Source: an uncultured cyanobacterium
Lineage (GTDB): Bacteria; Cyanobacteriota; Vampirovibrionia; Gastranaerophilales; Gastranaerophilaceae
Reading direction: 5' to 3'
Assembly: GCA_902495705.1 (NCBI GenBank)
Contig: CABUXT010000034.1
Location: 1 to 20,767, forward strand
Length of the DNA: 20,767 nucleotides
Positions 13,170 through 20,767 of this stretch are shown here, in pieces; the stretch's first letter is position 1, and each line of letters opens with the position of its first letter. The translations under genes and the position numbers were made by a program. The notes beneath the pieces are model-generated. The model was not told where the DNA came from and searched no databases. It was given only the letters and a program-made list of their open reading frames with translations.

Positions 13170-15752
13170 TTACTTTGTCACGATGGACATGATGTAATTA
13201 CCATTGAAATACTTATTGGCAACTTCGATAATGTCCGCATCCGTCACGCTGTTAATCAAATCCGCATATTTTTCTTTGAACTCATAACCTCTCGTTGATG
13301 CCTCATACCAACCTGTATTAGAGGCTTTGTCCAAATTGGTTTCCAAACCGATTACATAGTTTCCGATAAGTTTTTCCTTTGCATCTTTTAGCTCTTTATC
13401 ACCAACATATTCGGTTTTGAGTTTTTCGATTTCGGAGAACAAACCTTGTTTTGATTTTTCCAAAGTTGCAGGATTGGTACCAATATACATCATAAAACTG
13501 CCACGCAAAACATTTGGTGAATACCCTGTACCAAGTTGATAAGCCAAACCTTCTTGTTCGCGCAAATCCTTAAACAACCTTGAACTCATGCCTGTACCCA
13601 AGATTGAGTCAATTACCTGCAATGTCGCATAATCTTTTTCACTCAAAACTCCGTCTGTCTGCCATCCCAAAAGAATCCAAGCTGTTTCTGTCGGCATTTT
13701 TATTGTATTTGTTCTAGGAGCTGTTATGCGAGGAATTTTTGAATCGTAAGCTTTGTAATCAAAAGTTTGACTATCGGCTTTTGGTTCAAAAATTTTATTC
13801 AAATCTTGAATTGTTTTGTCTTTATCAATATTGCCGTTGATTGAAATCACAATATTTTTAGGGTTAAAAATTTTGTTATAATATTCAATAATATCTGATT
13901 TTTTGATATTTGGGATATTATTCTCCAAAACTTTTGATGAAATTGAATATGGAGTATTTTTATAAATCATATCGCGGTATTCTTCAATCGCCTGTTTGAT
14001 TGGCACATCTTTGCTGGTTTTTATTGCACTTAATTTGTCAGATTTTACCTTTTCAATTTCATAATCATCAAACACTGCATTATTAACAACTTCATTTAAC
14101 AATTCCATTGTCTTGTCATATTCATCTTTTGTTGTCAAAACTGTTATTGAAAAAGCATCCGCACCAACTGACGGTACAAATTTTATACCATTGTCTTCCA
14201 ACACTTGAGAAAGCTCTAATGATGTGTAATTTTTTGTACCCTTCATCATTGTTGCTGCAGTTAAATTCGCAGTTCCTGCAATTTTATCTAATAACTGTCC
14301 GCCTTTTGCATAAATACTGATTGCAATAATATCATTTGAACTGTTTGGAGTGTAAAGCATTGTCGCACCATCTGATAATTGATATTTTTGTGTGCCGTTG
14401 CTTTCGCTAACCAATTCGGCAGTTCCTAAGTTTTGAGTCTTGTTTGCAACTGGAATATTTTTTGAAGATTCAGGCAAAATTATAGATACAGCACTTTTAT
14501 TTTCGCCTAAATATTTATTGGCAACTCTTTTGACTTCCTCTTTTGAAACTGATTTAATTTTGTCTAAATATGTATCATAGAACTTAATATCATTAGTCAA
14601 AGCCATAGTATAGCCAATTTCGGTTGCAATATTTGTGATTGATTCTCTTGAATAATAAGTGTTTCGCTCAATGATATTTTTTGCAAGCCCCAATTGCTCA
14701 TCGGTCACACCTTTGTCTTGGATTTTTTTAATTTCGTCAAAAATTGCACTTTGAACTTGTTTGCATTTTTCAGGTTCAAAATTTGCAGAAATATAAAATA
14801 TTCCATCATCTCTAAAGGTCGAATTGCCTGCATCTACAGAAAAAGCCAAGCGTTTTTTCTCTTTCAAAACCTGATTCAACACAGATGACCTGCCATCACC
14901 TAGAATTGTTGATAATACATCCAATGCATAAGAATCATTATCATCAATAGGAGTGCCTCTAAAACCAATCACCATATACCCAGATTCGGTTTTGATATAT
15001 TCAACTTTTTTCTGTTGAGTTGTCAATTGAGATTCTTTCGGATAAATTGTTTTGGTTTGTTTTTTATATTCTGCGTTGAAAACTTCTTTTATACGCTCAA
15101 GTGCATGATTTGTATCAACATCACCAACTACGATTGTAATCATATTTGATGGTGAATAATGGGCGTTATAGAAATTCAAAACTTGGTCTCTTGTAATAGT
15201 TTCAATAACATCACTTCTGCCGATAACTTTTCTTTTATACGGATGATTTGTATACATCATAGAGTTTAAGTTTTCTTGGAGAATTCTTGTTGGAGAAACC
15301 AAATCTTTGTTAATTTCTTCTAACACGACTTTTCTTTCTTTTTCCATCTCATTGCGCGGAATCAGGGGATGCATCATCATATCGCCATGCAATTCCATTG
15401 CCAAATCAAAATCTTTTGACGGAATAGTTACATAATAATGTGTGAAATCCTTACTTGTTGCAGCGTTTGTTATTGCACCTTTTGTTTCAAGAATTTGGTC
15501 AAATTCCCCCGGTTCGTGATTTTTTGTTCCTTTAAAGAACAAATGTTCCAAAAAGTGCGCAACACCGTTATTTGAATCATCTTCATCTATGGAACCGGTT
15601 TTAATCCAAGTGTCAATAGTTACAATCGGATTATTTTTAACCTCTTGGATTACAACAGTTTGTCCGTTGTCCAATTTGAACATCTGAGCCGACGCTGCCC
15701 ATACGGTATTTCCACAGATTACGATTGCCGCAATTATGATAAATTTCTTCAT
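13170..15752 (-). CDS. Exported M16-family zinc metallopeptidase, two-domain
   Basis: The 860-residue protein resembles tandem M16 peptidases (PqqL/YmxG-like). A signal peptide (MKKFIIIAAIVICGNTVWA) predicts export. The first half carries the inverted zinc motif HFLEH (66-70, catalytic Glu69) and the downstream EKERKVVLEEI (137-147) that supplies the third zinc ligand. The second half repeats the fold from about residue 440 (YQLSDGATMLYTPNSS) but has no HxxEH. It keeps the substrate-binding part (SSRLFKDLREQEGLAYQLG), so it is probably the non-catalytic domain of the pair. Its role is likely degradation of peptides in the periplasm; the substrate is unknown. AAGG lies ten bases before the ATG. 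It follows recO by 68 bases on the same strand and is followed by a hairpin terminator. Confidence 0.92.
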   Translation of the reverse strand: MKKFIIIAAIVICGNTVWAASAQMFKLDNGQTVVIQEVKNNPIVTIDTWIKTGSIDEDDSNNGVAHFLEHLFFKGTKNHEPGEFDQILETKGAITNAATSKDFTHYYVTIPSKDFDLAMELHGDMMMHPLIPRNEMEKERKVVLEEINKDLVSPTRILQENLNSMMYTNHPYKRKVIGRSDVIETITRDQVLNFYNAHYSPSNMITIVVGDVDTNHALERIKEVFNAEYKKQTKTIYPKESQLTTQQKKVEYIKTESGYMVIGFRGTPIDDNDSYALDVLSTILGDGRSSVLNQVLKEKKRLAFSVDAGNSTFRDDGIFYISANFEPEKCKQVQSAIFDEIKKIQDKGVTDEQLGLAKNIIERNTYYSRESITNIATEIGYTMALTNDIKFYDTYLDKIKSVSKEEVKRVANKYLGENKSAVSIILPESSKNIPVANKTQNLGTAELVSESNGTQKYQLSDGATMLYTPNSSNDIIAISIYAKGGQLLDKIAGTANLTAATMMKGTKNYTSLELSQVLEDNGIKFVPSVGADAFSITVLTTKDEYDKTMELLNEVVNNAVFDDYEIEKVKSDKLSAIKTSKDVPIKQAIEEYRDMIYKNTPYSISSKVLENNIPNIKKSDIIEYYNKIFNPKNIVISINGNIDKDKTIQDLNKIFEPKADSQTFDYKAYDSKIPRITAPRTNTIKMPTETAWILLGWQTDGVLSEKDYATLQVIDSILGTGMSSRLFKDLREQEGLAYQLGTGYSPNVLRGSFMMYIGTNPATLEKSKQGLFSEIEKLKTEYVGDKELKDAKEKLIGNYVIGLETNLDKASNTGWYEASTRGYEFKEKYADLINSVTDADIIEVANKYFNGNYIMSIVTK

Positions 15753-15820
15753 GATAAACCATCCTTCTTAAATGATTATATTTAATTAACAAATTTATAA
15801 TATACCCTAATTGACTAGAT

Positions 15821-16594
15821 TTAGCCACATGGAATTTCTTGCAATATGCTTGTTGATTTGAATTTCTTTGGGGATTTTAGCATAATATATTCTTTCAAAG
15901 CTTCAAATGTCACCGTACAAACTTTTTCATTTGCTTTTTGTTCATATTCACCACGTTCATCAAAATCATTTATTGACATTTGTTTGAAAAAGTCTCTCAA
16001 TTTGTAAGGCAGTTGTTTTTTGTTGTAATGCACTGAACCAACACAATCCGCACAAATAATTCCACCCAAATTCGGTACAAAATACATAGTTTCATCTGCT
16101 ACGTCATGGTGGCAGCATAAGCATTTATCAAGTTCAATCGAAAAGCCAGATTCTATCATCATTTTCAACTGAAATTTAATTACGGCAAGCAAAATATCAA
16201 CTTTATTTTCTGCAGCAGATATCGTATTCAAAGTTTTGTATAACAAATTATAAATAACTTCTGAACATGGGTCTTCTTCAATTCCAAAGTTATTAACAAC
16301 CTCTGTTACATACATTGAATAGCAAATTTTATCTATATCTTGACGAGTTTTGTAGAAAGAATTAACAACTTCTGCCTGACAAATCGTATCAAGATTTCGA
16401 CCTTTATGTAACATCAAAGTATTTGCAACAAGCAAATCCATGCGGGCACCCAACTTACTCTTAGGTTTCTTAACCCCTTTAGCTACCCCCCTGATTAGTC
16501 CTTTGTCTTTTGAATACATAACAATAATTTTGTCTGATTCGCTCAAATTGTAGGACTTTAGATTAATTGCGTCTGTTACAAAACTGTTTTGCAT
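15821..16594 (-). CDS. recO: DNA repair protein RecO
   Basis: RecO works with RecF/RecR to load RecA on single-stranded DNA covered by SSB, and anneals complementary strands. The 257-residue protein has the N-terminal OB-fold (VTDAINLKSYNLSESDKIIV and KGLIRGVAKGVKKPKSKLG), a helical middle and the zinc site CLCC (Cys158, Cys161) plus CADC (Cys181, Cys184). The length is normal. Its ATG overlaps the pilT stop by one base (TAATG), a sign of translational coupling. The pairing with pilT puts a recombination mediator in the same unit as a pilus retraction motor, opposite comEC, which fits a role in handling incoming DNA, although recO is also a general repair gene. Confidence 0.93.
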   Translation of the reverse strand: MQNSFVTDAINLKSYNLSESDKIIVMYSKDKGLIRGVAKGVKKPKSKLGARMDLLVANTLMLHKGRNLDTICQAEVVNSFYKTRQDIDKICYSMYVTEVVNNFGIEEDPCSEVIYNLLYKTLNTISAAENKVDILLAVIKFQLKMMIESGFSIELDKCLCCHHDVADETMYFVPNLGGIICADCVGSVHYNKKQLPYKLRDFFKQMSINDFDERGEYEQKANEKVCTVTFEALKEYIMLKSPKKFKSTSILQEIPCG

Positions 16595-17694
16595 TATCCT
16601 TTTTGTGCACTTGTTCCGTGGTAAATACCTCTCATCATTTGTTCAAGTTCAGACTTGTTATCTGAGTATTGAAGAGCAATTTCTTGAGAAATTTTACCTT
16701 CATTAAATAATTTGTACAATGACATATTCATTGTTGTCATGTTGTTGAATGAACCTTTCTTAACAAGTTCATAAATTTGTTCCAATTCATCCTTTTGAAT
16801 AAAGTCTTTTACTGTCGGAGTTACAACAAGAATTTCAGTTGCAGGAACTCGAGAACCGCCTTCAATAGTCGGTACAAGTTTTTGAGAAATTGTACCACGA
16901 AGAGTATTTGCAATCTGACTTCTTACAAACGGTCTTTCATTAGGGTCAAACAAGTTGATAATACGAGCAACAGTTTGAACTGAATCGTTTGTGTGAATTG
17001 TTGATACAACAAGGTGACCTGTTTCAGCAGCTTTCAGTGCCGATTCTACAGTTTCTCTATCACGAATTTCACCGATGAAGATAACATCAGGGTCTTGTCT
17101 TAATGCGTATTTAACACCATCAGAGAATGACGGAGTATCAATCAACAATTGACGTTGCGATACGATAGATTTTTTATTTGAAAAGATAAATTCGACAGGG
17201 TCTTCAATAGTAACGATATGTTTTGAAGTTGTCGCATTTATATAATCAATCAAAGATGCGATTGTTGTTGATTTACCTGAACCTGTAGGACCTGTAACAA
17301 GTACAAGACCGTTGTTGAACGATGCAAACTCTTCTAAGGTTTCAGGTAAGAACAATTCTTTAAAAGATTTGATATAATATGGAATCGCACGGATAACCAT
17401 TGCGTTTTTACCCAATTGACGACTCATATTGATACGGAATCTTGAGCAGCCAGGGATTTCGTAAGAAAAGTCGATATCAAAGAACCTTGTGATACGGTCT
17501 TTCAAGTGGGCAGGAGCAACTGTACGGATTACAAACTCAATATCTTCACTTGTTAGTGGAGGAAGATTGATTCTCATAATCTGTCCTGATACACGGATGG
17601 CAGGTCTTTCACCTTCACAAATATGCGCATCAGACGCACCAACTGATACTGCTTGTCTTAAAAAATCTTCAATATAGAAATCGTTACTACTCAT
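16594..17694 (-). CDS. pilT: Type IV pilus retraction ATPase PilT
   Basis: PilT hexamers power pilus retraction, which drives twitching and DNA uptake. In 366 residues the protein has the N-terminal PAS-like domain (ASDAHICEGERPAIRVSG), Walker A GPTGSGKST (135-143), the Asp box EDPVEF (164-169), Walker B DVIFIGEIRD (203-212) and the His box HLVVSTIHTND (227-237). The C-terminal MTTMNMSLYKLFNEGKIS is typical of PilT. The extension motor PilB has a different N-terminus and is longer. I chose ATG 17694, preceded by GGAAAGAGAG. The frame can be extended to TTG 17745, but that lies in the promoter. It is the first gene of the pilT-recO-M16 unit and divergent from comEC. PilU is a possible alternative. 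Confidence 0.92.
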   Translation of the reverse strand: MSSNDFYIEDFLRQAVSVGASDAHICEGERPAIRVSGQIMRINLPPLTSEDIEFVIRTVAPAHLKDRITRFFDIDFSYEIPGCSRFRINMSRQLGKNAMVIRAIPYYIKSFKELFLPETLEEFASFNNGLVLVTGPTGSGKSTTIASLIDYINATTSKHIVTIEDPVEFIFSNKKSIVSQRQLLIDTPSFSDGVKYALRQDPDVIFIGEIRDRETVESALKAAETGHLVVSTIHTNDSVQTVARIINLFDPNERPFVRSQIANTLRGTISQKLVPTIEGGSRVPATEILVVTPTVKDFIQKDELEQIYELVKKGSFNNMTTMNMSLYKLFNEGKISQEIALQYSDNKSELEQMMRGIYHGTSAQKG

Positions 17695-17716
17695 AATTCT
17701 CTCTTTCCTACCCAAC

Positions 17717-17765
17717 AATATACCATGTTTTTTAGTTTTGCACAACCATCTTGATATGGTATCAT
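17717..17765. promoter_or_regulatory. Overlapping divergent promoters of pilT and comEC
   Basis: Plus strand: TTGCAC (17738-17743), 16 bases, extended -10 TG-G-TATCAT (17757-17765) for comEC. Minus strand: TTGTGC (17740-17745), 17 bases, TATATT (17717-17722) with an upstream TG for pilT. The two -35 boxes share four bases, so one polymerase should block the other. Neither -35 is consensus, but both -10 elements are of the extended type. Confidence 0.55.
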
Positions 17766-17780
17766 TCAGATGTTGGAATT

Positions 17781-20174
17781 ATGATAAATATTGATTTTAT
17801 TAGAGATATAACTCAAAATAAAAACTTCATGATGTTTTTAGCATCAATCACTTTCATGTGTGGAATATTAGCCTGTTTTCACGGTTGCGCAATCATCTTT
17901 GGCGCACTTATTACACTGACACTTTTGACAAGCTACTATCTCAGATTGTTCAATTTTAGAAAAGTTCTTGTACTTATTGTAATCTTTTATTGCGGATTTT
18001 TCTTAACATTTTGTAAAATCAAAAGCTACGACGACTTATTTCAAATAGTTCCGATTGAAACATCGATAACAGGCAGAATTGTCAGTATACCATATTCAGG
18101 TGGAAATAACAAAACAAAATTTTTCTTTCAAGTCGACAAAATAAAAGACAAACAAATTTTAGGCAAAACTTTTGTAACGGTTTCAGATATTCCAACAGAT
18201 ACACCACTAAATATTGGCAAAAAATTGACACTGAAGGGTAAAATCAGAAGACCGTTCAACTCTACAAACCCTTCGCAATTTGATTACAGCGCATATTTGA
18301 GAAATTTCAACACTTTTACAACAACTTATGCAAACTATTCTGACGTCAAAATTGAAAAAGATTCACCAAGCCTGAAATGGAGATTTTTGCAATACTTAAA
18401 CAACACAAGAAACAGAGTGCTAAAGGTTCACTCACATTATCTAAAAAGTCCAAACCTTGAAATCTTGGGCGGAATTGTTTTTGGTGATGATGCTGTCGCA
18501 CCTCCTGATTATATCAAAACGTCTTTTATTAATTCAGGCTTGCTCCATATTTTGGCAGCATCAGGGATGAATGTTGCATTTATTTTTACGTTTTGGTTTA
18601 TAATTCTGAAATTTTTGAAAGTTCCGTATAAACCAAGAGTTTTCACCGGTATGCTCGTTGTTATCTTGTATACATTAATGACAGGACTCGGCGCATCTGT
18701 AATCCGAGCAGCCCTTATGCTTTTGTTTGTACTCGCAGGGAAACTCATAGATAGAGACACTCATAGCGTTTCATTATTATCTCTTGTTGCTGTGTTGATG
18801 TTGATATATAACCCTGCTTATATTAATGATGTAAGCTTTCAACTTTCGTTTTTCGTAACTTTTGGACTTTTAACAACTGCAAACTTTTTGTCTAAAAAAT
18901 TAGAAAAAATTCCTGATTGGATAAAAGCTCCTATCTTGATTCCGATTGTTGCTCAAATTTGGATAGCACCGATACAGATGTTTTATTTCAACACTTTTAG
19001 CTTATATTCGGTTTTATCAAACATTTCAACCGTAAGTTTGTTGAGTATAATCAGTTTTGGCGGATTTGTAAGTTCAGCAATTTCAATCATTCCACCGTTT
19101 GCAAAAATTACTTGCCAAATATTTGACTTTTTCCTCAATTACCTTTTAAACATTCTTGTTTGGATTTCAAATTTCTTTGCAAATCTAAAATTCAGCCTGA
19201 TACAAACAACACACCCAAACATCATTCAAATGTTGATTTATTACATTATGTTGATTGTTGTGACTTATTTGATAAAAATTGATAAGCTAAAACAAGCACT
19301 AATCACCGTTTTAGCAATCTGCTTAATTTTAGGTTTTACGTGGATAAAACTTCCAAACCATGACCTTGAAATTATCGCTTTTGATATTCAAAACGCCGAT
19401 TCATTTTTAATAAAAACACCTCAAAACAAATATTTTATGATTGATACAGGAAAAGCTCCGTTTGAAAGCGGAAACTCTCAAGCCAAAATAATTATGCTGA
19501 AATACTTGAAAGATAGAGGTATCAAGAACCTTGAAGGGGTTATTGTAACTCACTTTGACAACGACCACTCAGGTGGAGCAGCTGAAATTATTTCAAACAC
19601 AAAAGTAAAAACTCTATACTTAAATAACACCAAAACTGATACAAAGACTGCGAAAAATATTTTCAAAACAGCAAAAAAGATTCACCAAAATTACAAAATT
19701 GTTCAAGATAACCAACAAATTTACGCTGAAAAAGATTTCAAAATCAGAACATTTAAAGCAAATATTTCAGGCAAAGATGCAGATAACGGATGCTCTACAA
19801 TTACTCTTGTTACATTCAAAGATTTTGACATGTTATTTATGGGAGATGCAGGAGTAAAATCGTTTGAACAAGTTCAAAAAGAAATTCCGCATAACATTGA
19901 AGTATTGAAAGTCGGACACCACGGAGGTCCAAATGTCGTTGATGAAAGGATGTTGAACCACTTGAACAATGAAGTTTCACTGATTCCGACAGGGGTGAAT
20001 TATTTTGGACACCCTAATAAAGGAACTTTGGATATCCTTAGAAAAACTGAAATTTTACGAACAGATTTGCACCACTCAATAAAAATCTCCACTGACGGCG
20101 AAAATTACAAAATATACACTTACGCCCCCACAACCAAGAAATACGAATTATACAAAATCTTAAAAGGTAAATAA
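17781..20174 (+). CDS. comEC: ComEC/Rec2 DNA internalisation channel
   Basis: ComEC is the inner-membrane channel that carries single-stranded DNA into the cytoplasm during natural transformation. The 797-residue protein has a few N-terminal membrane helices, a soluble OB-type part (ETSITGRIVSIPYSGG onward), the Competence domain with the marker SGLLHILAASGMNVAFIF and GLGASVIRAALMLL, several more helices, and a C-terminal metallo-beta-lactamase-like domain. That last domain keeps the metal motif HFDNDH (591-596) and KVGHHGG near residue 714, so it may be an active nuclease. I prefer ATG 17781 to the TTG at 17751, which would lie in the promoter. The ribosome binding site is weak (TTGGAA), and the predicted leader is only about ten bases. 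With pilT opposite and a pseudopilin nearby, the context supports a DNA-uptake function. Confidence 0.95.
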   Translation: MINIDFIRDITQNKNFMMFLASITFMCGILACFHGCAIIFGALITLTLLTSYYLRLFNFRKVLVLIVIFYCGFFLTFCKIKSYDDLFQIVPIETSITGRIVSIPYSGGNNKTKFFFQVDKIKDKQILGKTFVTVSDIPTDTPLNIGKKLTLKGKIRRPFNSTNPSQFDYSAYLRNFNTFTTTYANYSDVKIEKDSPSLKWRFLQYLNNTRNRVLKVHSHYLKSPNLEILGGIVFGDDAVAPPDYIKTSFINSGLLHILAASGMNVAFIFTFWFIILKFLKVPYKPRVFTGMLVVILYTLMTGLGASVIRAALMLLFVLAGKLIDRDTHSVSLLSLVAVLMLIYNPAYINDVSFQLSFFVTFGLLTTANFLSKKLEKIPDWIKAPILIPIVAQIWIAPIQMFYFNTFSLYSVLSNISTVSLLSIISFGGFVSSAISIIPPFAKITCQIFDFFLNYLLNILVWISNFFANLKFSLIQTTHPNIIQMLIYYIMLIVVTYLIKIDKLKQALITVLAICLILGFTWIKLPNHDLEIIAFDIQNADSFLIKTPQNKYFMIDTGKAPFESGNSQAKIIMLKYLKDRGIKNLEGVIVTHFDNDHSGGAAEIISNTKVKTLYLNNTKTDTKTAKNIFKTAKKIHQNYKIVQDNQQIYAEKDFKIRTFKANISGKDADNGCSTITLVTFKDFDMLFMGDAGVKSFEQVQKEIPHNIEVLKVGHHGGPNVVDERMLNHLNNEVSLIPTGVNYFGHPNKGTLDILRKTEILRTDLHHSIKISTDGENYKIYTYAPTTKKYELYKILKGK

Positions 20175-20203
20175 TATATGGGTCTCTCCACCATCTCGTC
20201 TTA

Positions 20204-20259
20204 TGTCATTCTGAAAGGATTAAAAATCAAGTTGCACGATTTTATCCTATTCAGAATCT
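20204..20259. repeat. Palindromic repeat, hairpin-core form, third copy
   Basis: Inner and outer arms are identical to those at 10883-10947, but the loop is 9 unrelated bases instead of 19. It is the first strong hairpin after comEC and may act as its 3' end; I see no classical terminator there. Confidence 0.85.
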
Positions 20260-20280
20260 CTAACCGAACGATGAAGACAT

Positions 20281-20307
20281 TGTCATTCCGAACTCGTTTC
20301 GGAATCT
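20281..20307. repeat. 27-bp palindromic shell repeat
   Basis: Same as 11113-11139 except for one base in the loop (CTCGT). Confidence 0.9.
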
Positions 20308-20328
20308 CTAGCTTAACACATAGGTCTA

Positions 20329-20450
20329 TGTCATTCTGAACTGCGGATTTTGGCAAGTGCGCCGTGTGAACGTAGTGAACCCAGCACGTCTTGGCGAGAG
20401 CTGCGTTGAGCCGGTCGAGCCGCCAATAATCCAAGACGGATTCAGAATCT
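20329..20450. repeat. Palindromic shell with a GC-rich core of about 100 bases
   Basis: TGTCATTCTGAA (20329-20340) and TTCAGAATCT (20441-20450) are the shell arms. The core is GC-rich and is present in inverted orientation at 1-108. The core has its own inverted repeats: TTGGCG/CGCCAA and GTCTTGG/CCAAGAC. A frame across this region encodes a short tryptophan-containing peptide, but its content comes from the repeat. Confidence 0.88.
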
Positions 20451-20504
20451 TTTCAAATTAATAATTTGACAAATGTTATTATTGATAAATTTTGATTATT
20501 GAAA

Positions 20505-20531
20505 GGATTCCGAACTAAATTCGGAATGACA
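20505..20531. repeat. 27-bp palindromic shell repeat, reverse orientation
   Basis: GATTCCGAA and TTCGGAATGACA enclose CTAAA. It is preceded by GAAAG, so GAAAGGATT here matches the junction seen in the hairpin-core copies. Confidence 0.85.
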
Positions 20532-20571
20532 GTTTATTTATTTTAGTCATAGACAAAATTTGTAATATTTG

Positions 20572-20632
20572 AGATTCCGAAACAAGTTCGGAATGACATC
20601 AAAACATCCTCGCCCCTTGTGGGACACTAGCC
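20572..20632. repeat. Compound repeat: shell palindrome plus 25-bp GC-rich element
   Basis: A 27-bp shell copy (20572-20598) and, nine bases on, the 25-bp end of the GC-rich element (20608-20632). The same two parts occur in the same relative order, inverted, at 11081-11139, with a different short sequence between them. Confidence 0.85.
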
Positions 20633-20767
20633 TAAGCCAACAAAGCTTCAACGATTTTAGCGTTGGTGTCAGCTCTTCTGATGTTCAATAAATATTTTTC
20701 AACTTCGTTAGCGATTTCTTGTTCTGATACTGTGTTATATTTTACTTCGTCTAATGAATCTACATAA
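20632..20767 (-). CDS. 3' end of an unidentified protein gene (partial)
   Basis: A minus-strand frame is open from the window edge to TAG at 20632-20634. It encodes at least 44 residues, beginning YVDSLDEVKYNTVSEQEI and ending IRRADTNAKIVEALLA. The codon use matches the other genes, and the peptide looks like two amphipathic helices at the end of a cytoplasmic protein. The start lies outside the window and I do not recognise the family. The stop codon abuts, and partly overlaps, the GC-rich repeat. Confidence 0.7.
   Translation of the reverse strand, partial: YVDSLDEVKYNTVSEQEIANEVEKYLLNIRRADTNAKIVEALLA

Noticed and set aside
17695..17745. Upstream TTG start for pilT adding 17 residues
   Set aside because: It falls on the promoter -35 region; ATG 17694 has a purine-rich ribosome binding site and gives the normal PilT N-terminus.
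20201..20434. A 77-codon minus-strand frame starting MDYWRLDRLNAALAKTC
   Set aside because: Its start and most of its length lie in the GC-rich repeat core and shell palindromes; it has no ribosome binding site and is readable only because the repeat lacks stops in that frame.

Overview
The window is AT-rich (genes rich in AAA/GAA/TTA codons) and looks like a non-photosynthetic relative of cyanobacteria, most likely the gut Melainabacteria/Gastranaerophilales. That placement is an inference. It rests on a pseudopilin with the N-terminus GFTLAEVLITLGIIGVVAAMTIPNL split over several repeats and a GWKIEKDYPW-type C-terminus, on a GH57/DUF3536 protein of a kind frequent in cyanobacteria, and on the mix of Gram-negative-type pilus retraction and competence genes. 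No rRNA or tRNA gene was seen.

Layout. Positions 1-240 hold the end of a palindromic repeat, followed by a 59-residue gene (256-435). Positions 525-2908 are a probable operon: a 2-hydroxyacyl-CoA dehydratase-type activase, an EF-hand-like protein and a secreted protein. alaS (3017-5641) has its own promoter and terminator. A small gene (5722-5976) converges on a two-gene minus-strand unit (exported OB-fold-like protein plus GH57/DUF3536 glucan enzyme, 6048-9096), with a perfect 14-bp bidirectional terminator between them. Then come dut (9249-9686) and two TM2 membrane genes (9786-10556) ending in a strong terminator. A kilobase without convincing genes (10618-11600) carries palindromic repeats and two possible minus-strand small RNAs. 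A pseudopilin gene with a triplicated prepilin-peptidase site (11606-12430) is divergent from an XRE regulator (12566-12883). The minus-strand group pilT-recO-M16 peptidase (13170-17694) is divergent from comEC (17781-20174) across overlapping back-to-back promoters. The window closes with more repeats and the 3' end of a minus-strand gene.

How the genes fit together. Pseudopilin, PilT and ComEC are the expected parts of a type IV pilus/DNA-uptake route, and RecO could act on incoming strands, so 11.6-20.2 kb may be a surface/competence neighbourhood. The rest is housekeeping (alaS, dut) or of unknown function.

Most noteworthy: (1) the pseudopilin leader, in which a 60-bp coding unit is tandemly duplicated so that three consecutive G|FTLAE cleavage motifs precede the single membrane helix; (2) a palindromic repeat family with about 13 copies confined to intergenic DNA, in which the same outer arms enclose very different cores and the arms show compensatory and G-U-compatible changes; (3) two minus-strand terminators with no gene behind them, each preceded by a pyrimidine-rich stretch complementary to Shine-Dalgarno sequences, suggesting small RNAs.
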